Assembly: GCA_018657625.1 (NCBI GenBank)
Contig: JABHWU010000111.1
Coordinates: 1 to 58,787 of the forward strand
Origin: Deltaproteobacteria bacterium
GTDB lineage: Bacteria; SAR324; XYD2-FULL-50-16
DNA: 58,787 nt
Reading direction: 5' to 3'
Shown here: piece after piece, positions 15,552 to 24,787 of the stretch
Position numbering within the stretch: the first letter of the stretch is position 1
How the letters are laid out: the number at the start of each line of letters is the position of its first letter
The notes under the pieces: model-generated
Seen by the model: only the letters and a program-made list of their open reading frames with translations
Told to the model about the DNA's origin: nothing
The model's database searches: none
Program-made: the position numbers and the translations under genes

Positions 15552-16133
15552 ATGCCAATTATTAATATTTTAGGAATAGCCATTGCGCTGGCCATGGATG
15601 CTTTTGCTGTGTCAATTGCAACCGGTATTCAATTAAAAAAGGTTAATTTTCGTCAAACATTCCGACTATCCTTCCATTTCGGTTTATTCCAGGCCTTAAT
15701 GCCATTAATTGGTTGGGGTATCGGGTTAACTTTGAGATCTGCTATAGAATCCTATGATCACTGGGTAGCATTTGGATTACTGGCAATTATTGGATTCAAT
15801 ATGTTCAGAGAAGCCCTTTCTTTAGAAGACGGCATAGAAAAGAAGCCTGAAAAAAAAGATGCCACTAAAGGATTGACAATGGTGACCCTTTCAATCGCAA
15901 CCAGTATTGATGCTCTGGCTGTTGGCTTTAGTATGTCTGTTTTAAGTATTTCTATTTTCTTTCCGGCTGTCATTATTGGAATCGTAGCTGGGGTTTTTAC
16001 CATCATTGGATTGCACCTGGGAAAGATTATTGCGTTATCAAGCAAAATCAGCATGTATTCAGAAATTACAGGTGCATTGGTATTATGGATTATTGGATTT
16101 AAAATTCTTTTTGACCATGGCGTGTTTAATTAA
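15552..16133 (+). CDS. mntP: MntP/YebN-family manganese exporter
   Basis: 193 aa with six hydrophobic segments. MntP signatures are present: ALAMDAFAVSIATG near residues 12-25, the related second-half repeat SIATSIDALAVGFSMS, and HFGLFQALMPLIGWGIG. The two Asp residues in the paired membrane motifs are those needed for Mn(II) export in the family. There is no riboswitch signature that I can see upstream. The gene's stop is followed at once by a remnant of a GFA-family gene. Confidence 0.9.
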   Translation: MPIINILGIAIALAMDAFAVSIATGIQLKKVNFRQTFRLSFHFGLFQALMPLIGWGIGLTLRSAIESYDHWVAFGLLAIIGFNMFREALSLEDGIEKKPEKKDATKGLTMVTLSIATSIDALAVGFSMSVLSISIFFPAVIIGIVAGVFTIIGLHLGKIIALSSKISMYSEITGALVLWIIGFKILFDHGVFN

Positions 16134-16287
16134 TGGAACAACCTTAACCTATCAGAATGAAGATCGACCGCAGGAAATTGATATTACAACCGGAAGTTTA
16201 GACCATCCAGAATCATTTGTACCTAACAAGGATGTATTTATTAAGGAAAAATTGAGTTGGGTGGCGTCTGTATCTGCAAAGCATTGA
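16117..16287 (+). pseudogene. Remnant of GFA (glutathione-dependent formaldehyde-activating)/CENP-V family protein
   Basis: A 56-codon ORF overlaps the mntP 3' end. From GTTLTYQNEDRPQEIDITTG through SLDHPESFVPNKDVF to LSWV it reads as the C-terminal third of a GFA-domain protein. The N-terminal zinc-binding cysteine part is absent because mntP occupies that position. Most likely a decayed gene left after a rearrangement. Confidence 0.55.
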
Positions 16288-16431
16288 TATATTTATAAAA
16301 ATATAAATGAATCATTAAAAACCAAGCTTCCATTTGCCATAATTAAGTCACTGTTATAAATATCAAAATTAAACGAAAGACTAGCGTATATGGTCTAGTT
16401 ACATTAAAATCATTTTTTAGGACTTGCACAC

Positions 16432-17451
16432 ATGAAACTGGGTATTATAGGACTTCCAAAATCTGGAAAAACAACCATTTTTGAGTTATTAACCAAGAAT
16501 TTTCCAGAAAACCCTAACCGAATGGAACACCGTATCGGTACGATTAAAGTACCGGACAGTCGGGTGGATGTATTGAGTAAAATGTACAAGCCCAAAAAGA
16601 CCATTTTTGCTCAGGTAGAATACTATTTACCCGGTAAAATGGAAACGAAAAGAGAACAAATCTGGAATCAGGTTAGGGATTGTGATGCGTTGATTCATGT
16701 GGTTCGGAATTTTGAAGCCTATGATGACCAAAAAATAGATCTATTAAAAGATTTTAAAGCCCTGGATCAGGAGTTAATTTTTGCGGATTTGGTGGTGGCG
16801 GAAAAAAAGCTGGAGTACTTTAAAACAGAAAAAAAGCGGGGTCGAAAATTTGATGAAAAGGAGTATGAAAAATTGGAAACCTGTCATCAACTGCTGGAAG
16901 AAGAAATTCCCTTGAGGTCGAGCCCGGAGTTATCAACGGCCAAAGTTTTAAAGGGGTATACTTTTTTGTCAGCTAAACCCATATTAATTCTTTTTAATAA
17001 TGATGATGAGGCTGAAGCGATACCTGAAGTAGAGGCTCTGACTAGTACAGAGAACTGTGTTGCTATTCGGGGAAAACTTGAGCACGAAATCACTCAAATG
17101 AGTCGTGAAGATGCCGGGGATTTTATGGTTGAATTTGGGATACAAGCATTGGCGACTGATACCATCATTGAAAAATCATATGATTTACTGGGTTTAATAT
17201 CTTTTTTTACGGTTGGAGAAGATGAAGTGAGGGCTTGGACAATCCGAAAAGAAACTGCAGCTGTTGATGCCGCAGAGGCGATTCATTCTGATATTAAAAA
17301 AGGATTTATTCGAGCTGAAGTTCTGTATTATGACGATTTAATGGATGCCGGGAACTATGTCGAAGCCAGGAAAAAAGGAACGGTACGATTGGAAGGGAAA
17401 ACATATATTGTTAAGAATGGTGATATTATTAATTTCAGGTTTAATGTTTAA
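16432..17451 (+). CDS. ychF-like: YchF/Obg-family P-loop nucleotidase
   Basis: 339 aa. The P-loop is GLPKSGKTT (residues 7-15), followed by RIGTIKVPDSRVDVLSKMYKPKK, a YchF switch segment, then a coiled-coil insertion (about 105-160). The C-terminal TGS-like domain is DEVRAWTIRKETAAVDAAEAIHSDIKKGFIRAEV with VKNGDIINFRFNV. The usual NxxE specificity motif of YchF is represented by LFNNDDEAE. The family binds ribosomes and hydrolyses ATP. It is shorter than canonical YchF (about 363 aa). It is flanked by unrelated genes. Confidence 0.85.
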   Translation: MKLGIIGLPKSGKTTIFELLTKNFPENPNRMEHRIGTIKVPDSRVDVLSKMYKPKKTIFAQVEYYLPGKMETKREQIWNQVRDCDALIHVVRNFEAYDDQKIDLLKDFKALDQELIFADLVVAEKKLEYFKTEKKRGRKFDEKEYEKLETCHQLLEEEIPLRSSPELSTAKVLKGYTFLSAKPILILFNNDDEAEAIPEVEALTSTENCVAIRGKLEHEITQMSREDAGDFMVEFGIQALATDTIIEKSYDLLGLISFFTVGEDEVRAWTIRKETAAVDAAEAIHSDIKKGFIRAEVLYYDDLMDAGNYVEARKKGTVRLEGKTYIVKNGDIINFRFNV

Positions 17452-17610
17452 ATTTTAGAAAGAATACATTTTGATTTTTTTTCGAAAATATTTCATAGTT
17501 CCTGAAACACACTTTTATCTTCTATTAAAAATTGCTTAAATTCAGTTCATCTATTAAACGCATATCATCAGATATATGATATTTTTGATATGGTTATGCT
17601 ATGAGGAAAT

Positions 17611-18060
17611 ATGCAGGTAAAAACAATTCATGATTTCAGAGCAACCGTCAGAAAACTGGAACGTGAAGTTACCATTGGATTAAAAGAGAATCCAAGAACT
17701 GGGGGATTGAATCTGGTCCAATGTCATACGATTATCAATTTAGGACTGAATGGAGAGACCACCATTGGCGGTATGGCAAAGGAATTAGGCGTAGATAAAA
17801 GTACCTTAAGCCGGACAGTAGAAGGATTAGTGAATTTGGAATTACTGGATCGATATCCCCATCCCTCTGACCGTCGTTATACACTTATTAAATTGACTAA
17901 ACAGGGCGAAAAGGCCTGCAAAAAAATTAATAGTGCCAATGATCAATATTTTCAACAGGTGTTTAACGCGATACAGACTACAGAACATGAAAACGTGATT
18001 AAATACTTTAACATGTTTGTAGAAGCTTTACTGAAACATAGCGAAAATAAAATACCATAA
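17611..18060 (+). CDS. MarR-family transcriptional regulator
   Basis: 149 aa. The winged helix includes MAKELGVDKSTLSRTVEGLVNLELLDRYPHPSDRRY, where the DRRxxxxxLT wing is typical of MarR, then LIKLTKQGEKACKKIN and a dimerisation helix. An ATGAGGAA ribosome site precedes the ATG. No adjacent divergent target gene shows which ligand it senses. Confidence 0.9.
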   Translation: MQVKTIHDFRATVRKLEREVTIGLKENPRTGGLNLVQCHTIINLGLNGETTIGGMAKELGVDKSTLSRTVEGLVNLELLDRYPHPSDRRYTLIKLTKQGEKACKKINSANDQYFQQVFNAIQTTEHENVIKYFNMFVEALLKHSENKIP

Positions 18061-18537
18061 ATGCACCGCTTAACTTTATTAATCTTCTAATACCCTACAG
18101 TTGTACTATTGATTGGAAGGAACTAAAGAACCTATTAATAAGTGTAATGGTCCTATCAATATTTTGGCAATCTGGTGCTTTAGTGTTTGATGTAAGTTAA
18201 ATGGAAAGGTTTGACGATCTTTTCCCTGCGACTTCGTTTAAATAACAAAGCGACAGGATTGTTACAAACTTGATGAACGAAACGATAGAGCCTGGCTTTT
18301 TTGGAAATTTGTACAAAATCCTTAATTGAAGTTGCTTGCTCTAAGATTTCATTTTGATTTTTTTTAGTTTTCATAGATACTCATTTTTTCTGGTTTAAAC
18401 AATGGCTATATCTTATTATCGGCTAGATTCAAAAATTCTTAAATAAAATTTGATTGATCATTAAAAAGGCTTTGAAAGTTTTACGGATAATTTGAAATCA
18501 ATCGACAGTAAACATTGATAAATAACCTGAATATTAC
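18061..18537. other. Intergenic region with one weak minus-strand ORF
   Basis: Contains only an uncertain 64-aa ORF on the minus strand (18180-18374). No RNA gene, repeat or terminator is evident. The right end should hold the promoter of the TrpR-like gene. Confidence 0.3.
18180..18374 (-). CDS. Hypothetical small basic protein (uncertain)
   Basis: 64 aa, rich in Lys and Arg (LLFKRSRREKIVKPF). No family is recognised. The ribosome site is poor and the position is isolated. It could be a real small protein or chance. Its codon use is similar to neighbours, which is why it is listed. Confidence 0.25.
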   Translation of the reverse strand: MKTKKNQNEILEQATSIKDFVQISKKARLYRFVHQVCNNPVALLFKRSRREKIVKPFHLTYIKH

Positions 18538-18828
18538 GTGGCTGTTATGGAATCATTAAATGAACTGGCAAAAATACTATCTGAGATCAATGACCCTTCC
18601 GAATTAGAAAAACTACTGACAGACATATTAACACCAAAAGAAAGAAGTGATGTGGTATTAAGGTGGCAATTAATGAAGGAATTATATGCCGGTGAGACCC
18701 AAAGGAGAATTGCTTCACGTCATAATATCAGCTTATGCAAAATTACCAGGGGTTCTAAAATCCTCAAAAAAAAAGGTTCTGCTTCGCTTAAAATATTAAG
18801 TCAGTTATATCCGGATAAACAGATATAA
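18538..18828 (+). CDS. TrpR/YerC-family DNA-binding protein
   Basis: 96 aa, GTG start (or ATG at 18547). The Trp-repressor fold shows LTPKERSDVVLRWQLMKELYAGETQRRIA followed by the recognition helix segment ISLCKITRGSKILKK. The ITRGS motif is the TrpR tryptophan/DNA-contact signature. No tryptophan genes are near, and it stands alone upstream of the RND pump genes, so its regulon is unknown. Confidence 0.8.
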   Translation: MAVMESLNELAKILSEINDPSELEKLLTDILTPKERSDVVLRWQLMKELYAGETQRRIASRHNISLCKITRGSKILKKKGSASLKILSQLYPDKQI

Positions 18829-19216
18829 ACACTTCGCTAATAATAGTTTTCGTTTTACTTTGATCTTCTGTTAAAACTTTTCTGTCCCTTCTTCACCAAA
18901 TTTAAACCTTTGATCAACTGTATTATAAAATTAGGTTCCCAGGTGTTAAATCAATACAGTCTTCTTTGGGGACGGATTTTTTTAGCAAAAGCTAGAATTA
19001 CTCAAGTATAATAGCTGTATAGTACTCAAAGAAATACCAACAATTTTGGCATTGAAAAAGTAACTATTATGTTATTTAAAGCGGATGTTATTATAATCAA
19101 TAAAAAAAATACAAATATTTAATTTAACTACTGGTAAAAGATAAAAGATTTTTATAACATTAACAGTTATTTTTATAAGAACTACTATTTAATTCACTTT
19201 TTTAGCATTTACTCCC
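18829..19216. other. Intergenic region upstream of the RND pump
   Basis: 388 bp of AT-rich sequence with no ORF, hairpin or repeat that I can support. Presumably it contains the pump promoter. Confidence 0.35.
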
Positions 19217-21421
19217 ATGATCATTGAGAAAATCACTCGCTTTTTGATAGTATCAATTGCTATTTTTAATATTAATTTTATTACCAACCCTGTTCTTATG
19301 GCGCAGGAAAAAATGAATGTCATTAATATTGAAACACTGGAATTGATCCCCAGGACAATGAAAATCAGTAAATCTTATCTGGGGCATTTGGAGCCTAACG
19401 ACCGTGTCATTTTAAAGACGGAAATTGACGGGACGATCGAGAAAATCGACTTTGAACAGGGTAAGTCGGTTAAAAAAGGACAAGTATTATTTCATATTTC
19501 AACCCAGGAGTTGAATTTAAACGTTATTGCAGCCAAGTCAAGGTTTAACCAGGCGCTTTCAGAATACAATACCCAAAAACAATTGTTTTTTACGATTCAA
19601 CCTAATCAATTGTCAGACAGTATACAGGTTCATAAAAAAGGACAGGTATTTTCTCATGTATCAACTCAAGAGTTAAAACTGAACGTCATTGCAGCTAAAT
19701 CAAGATATAAACAAGCACTTTCAGAATATAACACCCAAAAACAACTGTATTTTACGATTCAATCCAATCATTTGTCTGCGAATTTACTAATTCCTGAAAA
19801 AGATAATATTTCTGAGAATGAGCTTCAATCCGTGGAAGTTGAAAATCAGATTGCCATTAAGCAATTGGAACTGCAAGTTGATATAGCACAGTCGGGGCAT
19901 GATCAGGCATCGTTAGATTATCAACTCCAAAAAAAATTATTTTTAAAACAGCAGTTTTCAAAAGCATCAATGATGAAAACATCTGACCTGGCAGGATATA
20001 ATAATCAAATTTTATTGCAGGATTCCGAAGCCCTGAATCAGAAAAAGTTCATTCATATTCTAACCAGACAACAGGAAGCGCAAGCCCGGATATCTGCCAC
20101 AAATTACAAACAGGCTTTATCTGATTATAATAAACAGAAAACGATGTTTGAAAAAAATATCTCTAATGTTAGTACACTTGAGAAATATAGCAATCAGTTG
20201 GAAATAACGTTACAAAAACTGCAATTGGATCGGCTAAATCTAGAAAAATCAATTATCCAGGATAAAACCAGACTGAAAACTTATGAAAACAGTCTTAAAG
20301 TTGCCAAAGCTAAACTTGATCTGACAAAAATGGACCTGGCTAAAGCTAAGTTTTCTGACCTGGCTTCTATCGAAGCCAGGACGGCTCAATTAAAACAATT
20401 AAGGTTGTTTCAGCAGCAACGTGACCAAAATAAGACGTCCGTTAATACCTACATCGATACCAAAAGTTTAGAATTACAATTGAACATAGCTGAGAATAAT
20501 TATGCACATGCGCTAGCAGACTATCGCACTCAAAAAAAGCTATTTAAAGAAAATATGAGTAATGCTGCTACCTTTGAAGGTTATTATAATGCTTTAAAAA
20601 TGAATCAGTTTAAGCTTCAATTGGCTCATCTTAACTATGAACAATCTAAAATCCGTGATTTAAACCGGTTGGATAATGTCAGAGATTCAATGGAAATTGC
20701 CAAAGCGCAATATGAAATAGCACAGCTAAAAATGGAGAAATCTCAAATCCTTGATTTAAGCCGTTTAGATAATGTCAAAGATTCAATGGAAATTGCGAAA
20801 GCACAATATGAGATCGCCCAGCTTAAAATGGAAAAATCCAAAATTAAAGCCCCTTTTAATGCAATTGCCAAAGATAAAATCGGCCATTTGGGTGAATTTA
20901 TTCAAAAGGGCGGTCACCTGGTTGAGTTAATGGATATCTCCAAAGTCAAAGCCAGCGTTAATATTCCGGAGACAGAAGTACAATATATTAGAACCGGGAA
21001 AGTAGCTCTGGTTAAACTGGATGCTTTTCCAGGTAAAAAATATACGGGAGTCATTCAAACTTTAGGACTGGAAGCTGATTTAAAAAGTAGAAGTTTTCCG
21101 TTGGAAGTGATCATTTCAAACAAGAAGAGGAAGTTATATCCCGGAATGATGGCAAGGGTAGAATTGATTACCCGGACAAAAAAGAATCAAATTATCGTTC
21201 CCCGTTTTGCTGTGTTAGATCGTGAACGTGGATCTGTTGTTTTTATTGAAAATGATGGAGAAGTACTATTGAAACCAGTTACTGTTGGACAAATGATTAA
21301 GGATGAAGTCCAGATTTTATCAGGGATAAAACTAGGAGATAAGTTGGTCGTGGTTGGACAAAATCTGCTGGCAGATAAGGAAAAAGTCAATGTGGTGAAA
21401 TTTAACAAACAGGTAAAATAG
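19217..21421 (+). CDS. RND periplasmic adaptor (HlyD/MFP family) with greatly extended coiled coil
   Basis: 734 aa, roughly twice a typical adaptor. Signal peptide at 1-30 (FLIVSIAIFNINFITNPVLMAQ). A first lipoyl half-motif (ILKTEIDGTIEKIDFEQGKSVKKGQ) is followed by a coiled-coil hairpin of some 430 residues. The second lipoyl half and beta-barrel follow (KIKAPFNAIAKDKIGHLGEFIQKGG), with a C-terminal membrane-proximal domain. The hairpin contains recent internal duplications (see findings). It links the inner-membrane pump, encoded 1 bp downstream, to an outer-membrane channel not encoded here. Confidence 0.88.
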   Translation: MIIEKITRFLIVSIAIFNINFITNPVLMAQEKMNVINIETLELIPRTMKISKSYLGHLEPNDRVILKTEIDGTIEKIDFEQGKSVKKGQVLFHISTQELNLNVIAAKSRFNQALSEYNTQKQLFFTIQPNQLSDSIQVHKKGQVFSHVSTQELKLNVIAAKSRYKQALSEYNTQKQLYFTIQSNHLSANLLIPEKDNISENELQSVEVENQIAIKQLELQVDIAQSGHDQASLDYQLQKKLFLKQQFSKASMMKTSDLAGYNNQILLQDSEALNQKKFIHILTRQQEAQARISATNYKQALSDYNKQKTMFEKNISNVSTLEKYSNQLEITLQKLQLDRLNLEKSIIQDKTRLKTYENSLKVAKAKLDLTKMDLAKAKFSDLASIEARTAQLKQLRLFQQQRDQNKTSVNTYIDTKSLELQLNIAENNYAHALADYRTQKKLFKENMSNAATFEGYYNALKMNQFKLQLAHLNYEQSKIRDLNRLDNVRDSMEIAKAQYEIAQLKMEKSQILDLSRLDNVKDSMEIAKAQYEIAQLKMEKSKIKAPFNAIAKDKIGHLGEFIQKGGHLVELMDISKVKASVNIPETEVQYIRTGKVALVKLDAFPGKKYTGVIQTLGLEADLKSRSFPLEVIISNKKRKLYPGMMARVELITRTKKNQIIVPRFAVLDRERGSVVFIENDGEVLLKPVTVGQMIKDEVQILSGIKLGDKLVVVGQNLLADKEKVNVVKFNKQVK

Positions 21422-21422
21422 G

Positions 21423-24400
21423 ATGGAATTTAAGATAAGTACATTAGCGATCAAAAAACCTTCCACTATCTTTCTTTTTATGTTGTTGGTGGTTTTGATA
21501 GGTTGGACGTCATATAAGGCCTTACCAAGGGAAGCCGCACCGGATATTACCTGGCCACATTTGTATGTTACTGTTCCTTTTCCGGGTGCGACACCTAACG
21601 ATATTGAAGCACAAATAACCAATAAACTGGAACAGGAACTTCAAAATGTTGAGGGCATGGAAGAACTGAAATCCAGAACTAAGAATGGTATGGTGACCGT
21701 TGATTTGAAATTTGATTTTGGATACGACATGGATAAAGCCAGAGTCAAAGTCAGAGAAGCACTTGATAAAGTAAAACCGGATCTTCCTGATGATGCAGAG
21801 GATTGGATTATTTCAGAATTTAGTTTTTCCGATGAACCTATCCTGATTGTTAACCTGTCTTCTGCTGTTGGATTGTTTTATCTGAAAAATGCTGCTGAAG
21901 ACTTAAAAGATCGATTGATGTCGATCCCTGGTATTTTAGAAGTGACCCGGGTCGGTGGATTGGAAAAAGAGGTACAGATTAGAATTAATCCTGAGAAACT
22001 ACAGTTTTACAATCTTGATTTCAATACTGTCTCTGATACCATTGCTGCTGAAAACAAAACAATTCCGGGTGGTTTGGTTAAAGTTGGTCCCAGAGAGTTA
22101 TATATTAATGTACCCGGTGAATTTGAAAGTATAGCGGATATTCGTAAAGTTATAATTACCTATCAAAATAATTCGCCTGTCTATTTAACAGATCTGGCTA
22201 ATGTGCAATTTACTTTTAAGGATATCGATAAACGCTCTCGCTTGAATACTGTGGAATCAGTTTCTTTAGAAGTCTCTAAAAGAAAAGGTGAAAATCTGGT
22301 TCATTTATCGGATAGTGTCAAAAAAATCGTAGATGAAGAACAGAAAAAATTTGGGACTAAAATCAAATTTTCTATTTTAGGTGATCAATCGGTTTTTGTG
22401 AAGAAACTGGTCAGTGATCTGGAAAATAACATATTTACCGGTATACTGTTTGTTTTTCTGGTACTTTTTCTGTTTATGGGGATTCGAAATGCCATATTTG
22501 TAGGAATCGCCATTCCGATGTCAATGTTAATGAGCTTTACTGTTTTAAGGTGGGTTGGCATTACGCTCAATTTTATTGTCTTGTTTAGTTTGATTGTATC
22601 CCTGGGGATGCTGGTAGACAATGCAATTGTTATCGTTGAAAATATCTATCGTCATATCCAATCCGGCAAAAGTAGAATTGAGGCTGCAATCACTGGAGTT
22701 AGTGAAGTTGCCGGGCCGGTTATCGCATCAACTCTAACCACGCTACTCGCTTTTTTCCCTATTATATTTATGCCGGGAATCATGGGGGAATTTATGAACT
22801 TCCTTCCGAAAACATTAATTATTACGCTATCCTGTTCTTTAGTGGTGGGATTAATTTTCAATCCGGTGATTTGTGCAACATTGATGAAAGTATCAGAAAA
22901 AAAAGAAACACTGGATGAAGCAGAGTTGGTCAGAAAGTCAAAGTTCCTGATGAAATATAGCAAAATATTGGAATGGACCTTAAGGCATCCGTTTTACACC
23001 CTGGTCATTATGTTAGGGTTTTGGGTGGGGATGTTCATGCTTTATTTTGGTGCTGTCAATACGGATAAGCACACTGAATTCTTCCCTAAAGAAGAGGCTC
23101 GGGAAGCCGTTATTCGGATTGTTAGTCCCCAGGGAACCACACTGGAAGCATCTGATAAAGTTGTACAAAAAATAGAAAACGGTGCCATGGATTTCAAAAT
23201 CCACACCGATTCCATTGTATCTAATGTCGGTGGTTCTGAAAGTAAAATCAGACTTAATTTTCCAAATTGGGAAAAATGGAAAACGCTTAGACCTTCTGAA
23301 GTTATTGAAAAAATCAGAAACTTACTGCCTTCATTTTCAGGAGCTGATATCAAACTTGATCAGAGAGGTGGAGGGGGGCCTCCTGTCGGAAGACCGATCA
23401 ATGTTGAAGTTAAAGGCAAGTTTTTTAAAGATATTTATAAAGTTACCAATGATATTAAAAACCTGATCAAAGATGTTCCAGGACTGGTTAATCTGGAAAC
23501 CAGTGCAGATTCTGATCGATCAGAAATCAAGATCATTATTGATCGGGATAAAATTGCCAGGCATGGTTTAAGAATCAGCCAGGTAGCAGGAATCATTCGG
23601 ACAGCCTTTAATGGGAGGGATGTTTCAACCTACCGGGTTGGTCAGGATGAATTTGATATCATCGTCCGGTTGGATAAAAAATACCGTAAATATGATTCGG
23701 ATTTAGGTGATTTGCAAATTTTAACCCCCCAGGGTGAATCTATTGTTTTAAGAGAAGTGGCTAAAATCAGTCGTGAACAGGCAGGTGGTACCATTCATCA
23801 CCTGGATCTAAAACGAATAATCACTGTTGAAGCGGATGCTTCTAAAGAAAGATCAGGGGCAGATGTTTTAACTGAAGTGAAGGAGCGTTTAAAAGAATAT
23901 AATAAAACAGTTCCAGCTGGCATTACCATAAACTATACAGGTGCCAATAAAGTTCAGAATGAAGCACAAGCTTTCCTGGTTCAGAGTTTTTTTGTGGCTA
24001 TTTTTTTAATTTTTTTGTTATTGGTAACCCAGTTTAATTCGTTTATTAGACCCATAATCATTCTGGCTACCGTAATTGCTTCTTTAGCTGGTGTCGTATT
24101 AGGGATGTCTGTTCATAATTTACCGATCAGCGTTTTAATGGGAGGTATCGGGACGGTTTCCCTGGCTGGAATTGTGGTGAATAATGCTATTGTATTGATT
24201 GACTACATCGGACAACTGCGCGACAAAGGATATGACTATTACGATGCCATTGTGGTGGCAGGAATGGTTCGATTAAGGCCAGTGGTGTTGACAGCTGTAA
24301 CAACTATACTAGGGTTGTTGCCTATCTCAGTTGGTATGGATATCAATTTCTATCGTTGGCCAAACGTTGTTGTATTTGGTTCTGAAGGTGGAACTTTTTG

Positions 24401-24563
24401 GTTACCGATGAATCTGGCTATTATATACGGATTAGGGGTTGCGACTTTCCTGACACTCTTTTTAGTACCGGTTTTGTATCTGTTAACCGAAAAATCTAAA
24501 ATCGGTTTAGGGAACTTGAAAAACAGAATTACCTTGCGTTTCAAAAAACTTGTGACCCGTTGA
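21423..24563 (+). CDS. RND efflux transporter permease (AcrB/HAE family)
   Basis: 1046 aa, canonical length with 12 membrane spans: one near 15-35, a block near 335-480 and a block near 850-1020. The proton-relay region reads GMLVDNAIVIVENIY, with one Asp where many drug pumps have two. Other motifs are PGATPNDIEAQITNKLE, FPKEEAREAVIRIVSPQGTT and GIVVNNAIVLIDY. It is translationally adjacent to the adaptor gene. The substrate is not predictable. A terminator follows at 24724. Confidence 0.93.
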   Translation: MEFKISTLAIKKPSTIFLFMLLVVLIGWTSYKALPREAAPDITWPHLYVTVPFPGATPNDIEAQITNKLEQELQNVEGMEELKSRTKNGMVTVDLKFDFGYDMDKARVKVREALDKVKPDLPDDAEDWIISEFSFSDEPILIVNLSSAVGLFYLKNAAEDLKDRLMSIPGILEVTRVGGLEKEVQIRINPEKLQFYNLDFNTVSDTIAAENKTIPGGLVKVGPRELYINVPGEFESIADIRKVIITYQNNSPVYLTDLANVQFTFKDIDKRSRLNTVESVSLEVSKRKGENLVHLSDSVKKIVDEEQKKFGTKIKFSILGDQSVFVKKLVSDLENNIFTGILFVFLVLFLFMGIRNAIFVGIAIPMSMLMSFTVLRWVGITLNFIVLFSLIVSLGMLVDNAIVIVENIYRHIQSGKSRIEAAITGVSEVAGPVIASTLTTLLAFFPIIFMPGIMGEFMNFLPKTLIITLSCSLVVGLIFNPVICATLMKVSEKKETLDEAELVRKSKFLMKYSKILEWTLRHPFYTLVIMLGFWVGMFMLYFGAVNTDKHTEFFPKEEAREAVIRIVSPQGTTLEASDKVVQKIENGAMDFKIHTDSIVSNVGGSESKIRLNFPNWEKWKTLRPSEVIEKIRNLLPSFSGADIKLDQRGGGGPPVGRPINVEVKGKFFKDIYKVTNDIKNLIKDVPGLVNLETSADSDRSEIKIIIDRDKIARHGLRISQVAGIIRTAFNGRDVSTYRVGQDEFDIIVRLDKKYRKYDSDLGDLQILTPQGESIVLREVAKISREQAGGTIHHLDLKRIITVEADASKERSGADVLTEVKERLKEYNKTVPAGITINYTGANKVQNEAQAFLVQSFFVAIFLIFLLLVTQFNSFIRPIIILATVIASLAGVVLGMSVHNLPISVLMGGIGTVSLAGIVVNNAIVLIDYIGQLRDKGYDYYDAIVVAGMVRLRPVVLTAVTTILGLLPISVGMDINFYRWPNVVVFGSEGGTFWLPMNLAIIYGLGVATFLTLFLVPVLYLLTEKSKIGLGNLKNRITLRFKKLVTR

Positions 24564-24616
24564 TGATGTTTCTAAGATCACAAGAATTTACCATGAGTTT
24601 CATAGCACGTCGTTTA

Positions 24617-24632
24617 CCGAGCGGAGTCGAGG
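24617..24632 (+). repeat. Solitary arm of the palindromic repeat seen at 2987-3064
   Basis: CCGAGCGGAGTCGAGG closely matches the arms CTGAGC(A/G)AAGTCGAAG. No second arm is adjacent. Confidence 0.4.
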
Positions 24633-24723
24633 TATCAGTTGCTAAATAATAAAATCTGCGCAATGTTGCCAGATTTTTCATAAGCAGGGGTACCTGGAAG
24701 GGAAGGTGTTTTTTGGGGAGTCC

Positions 24724-24757
24724 ACCTGTCTAGCTGATAAATAAGACAGGTTTCTTT
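24724..24757 (+). terminator. Intrinsic terminator of the RND operon
   Basis: Perfect eight-base stem ACCTGTCT (24724-24731) / AGACAGGT (24744-24751) with a 12-nt loop, followed by TTCTTTTC. Confidence 0.7.
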
Positions 24758-24787
24758 TCAGATATGAGCAGCATTAGGAAGTACTAA

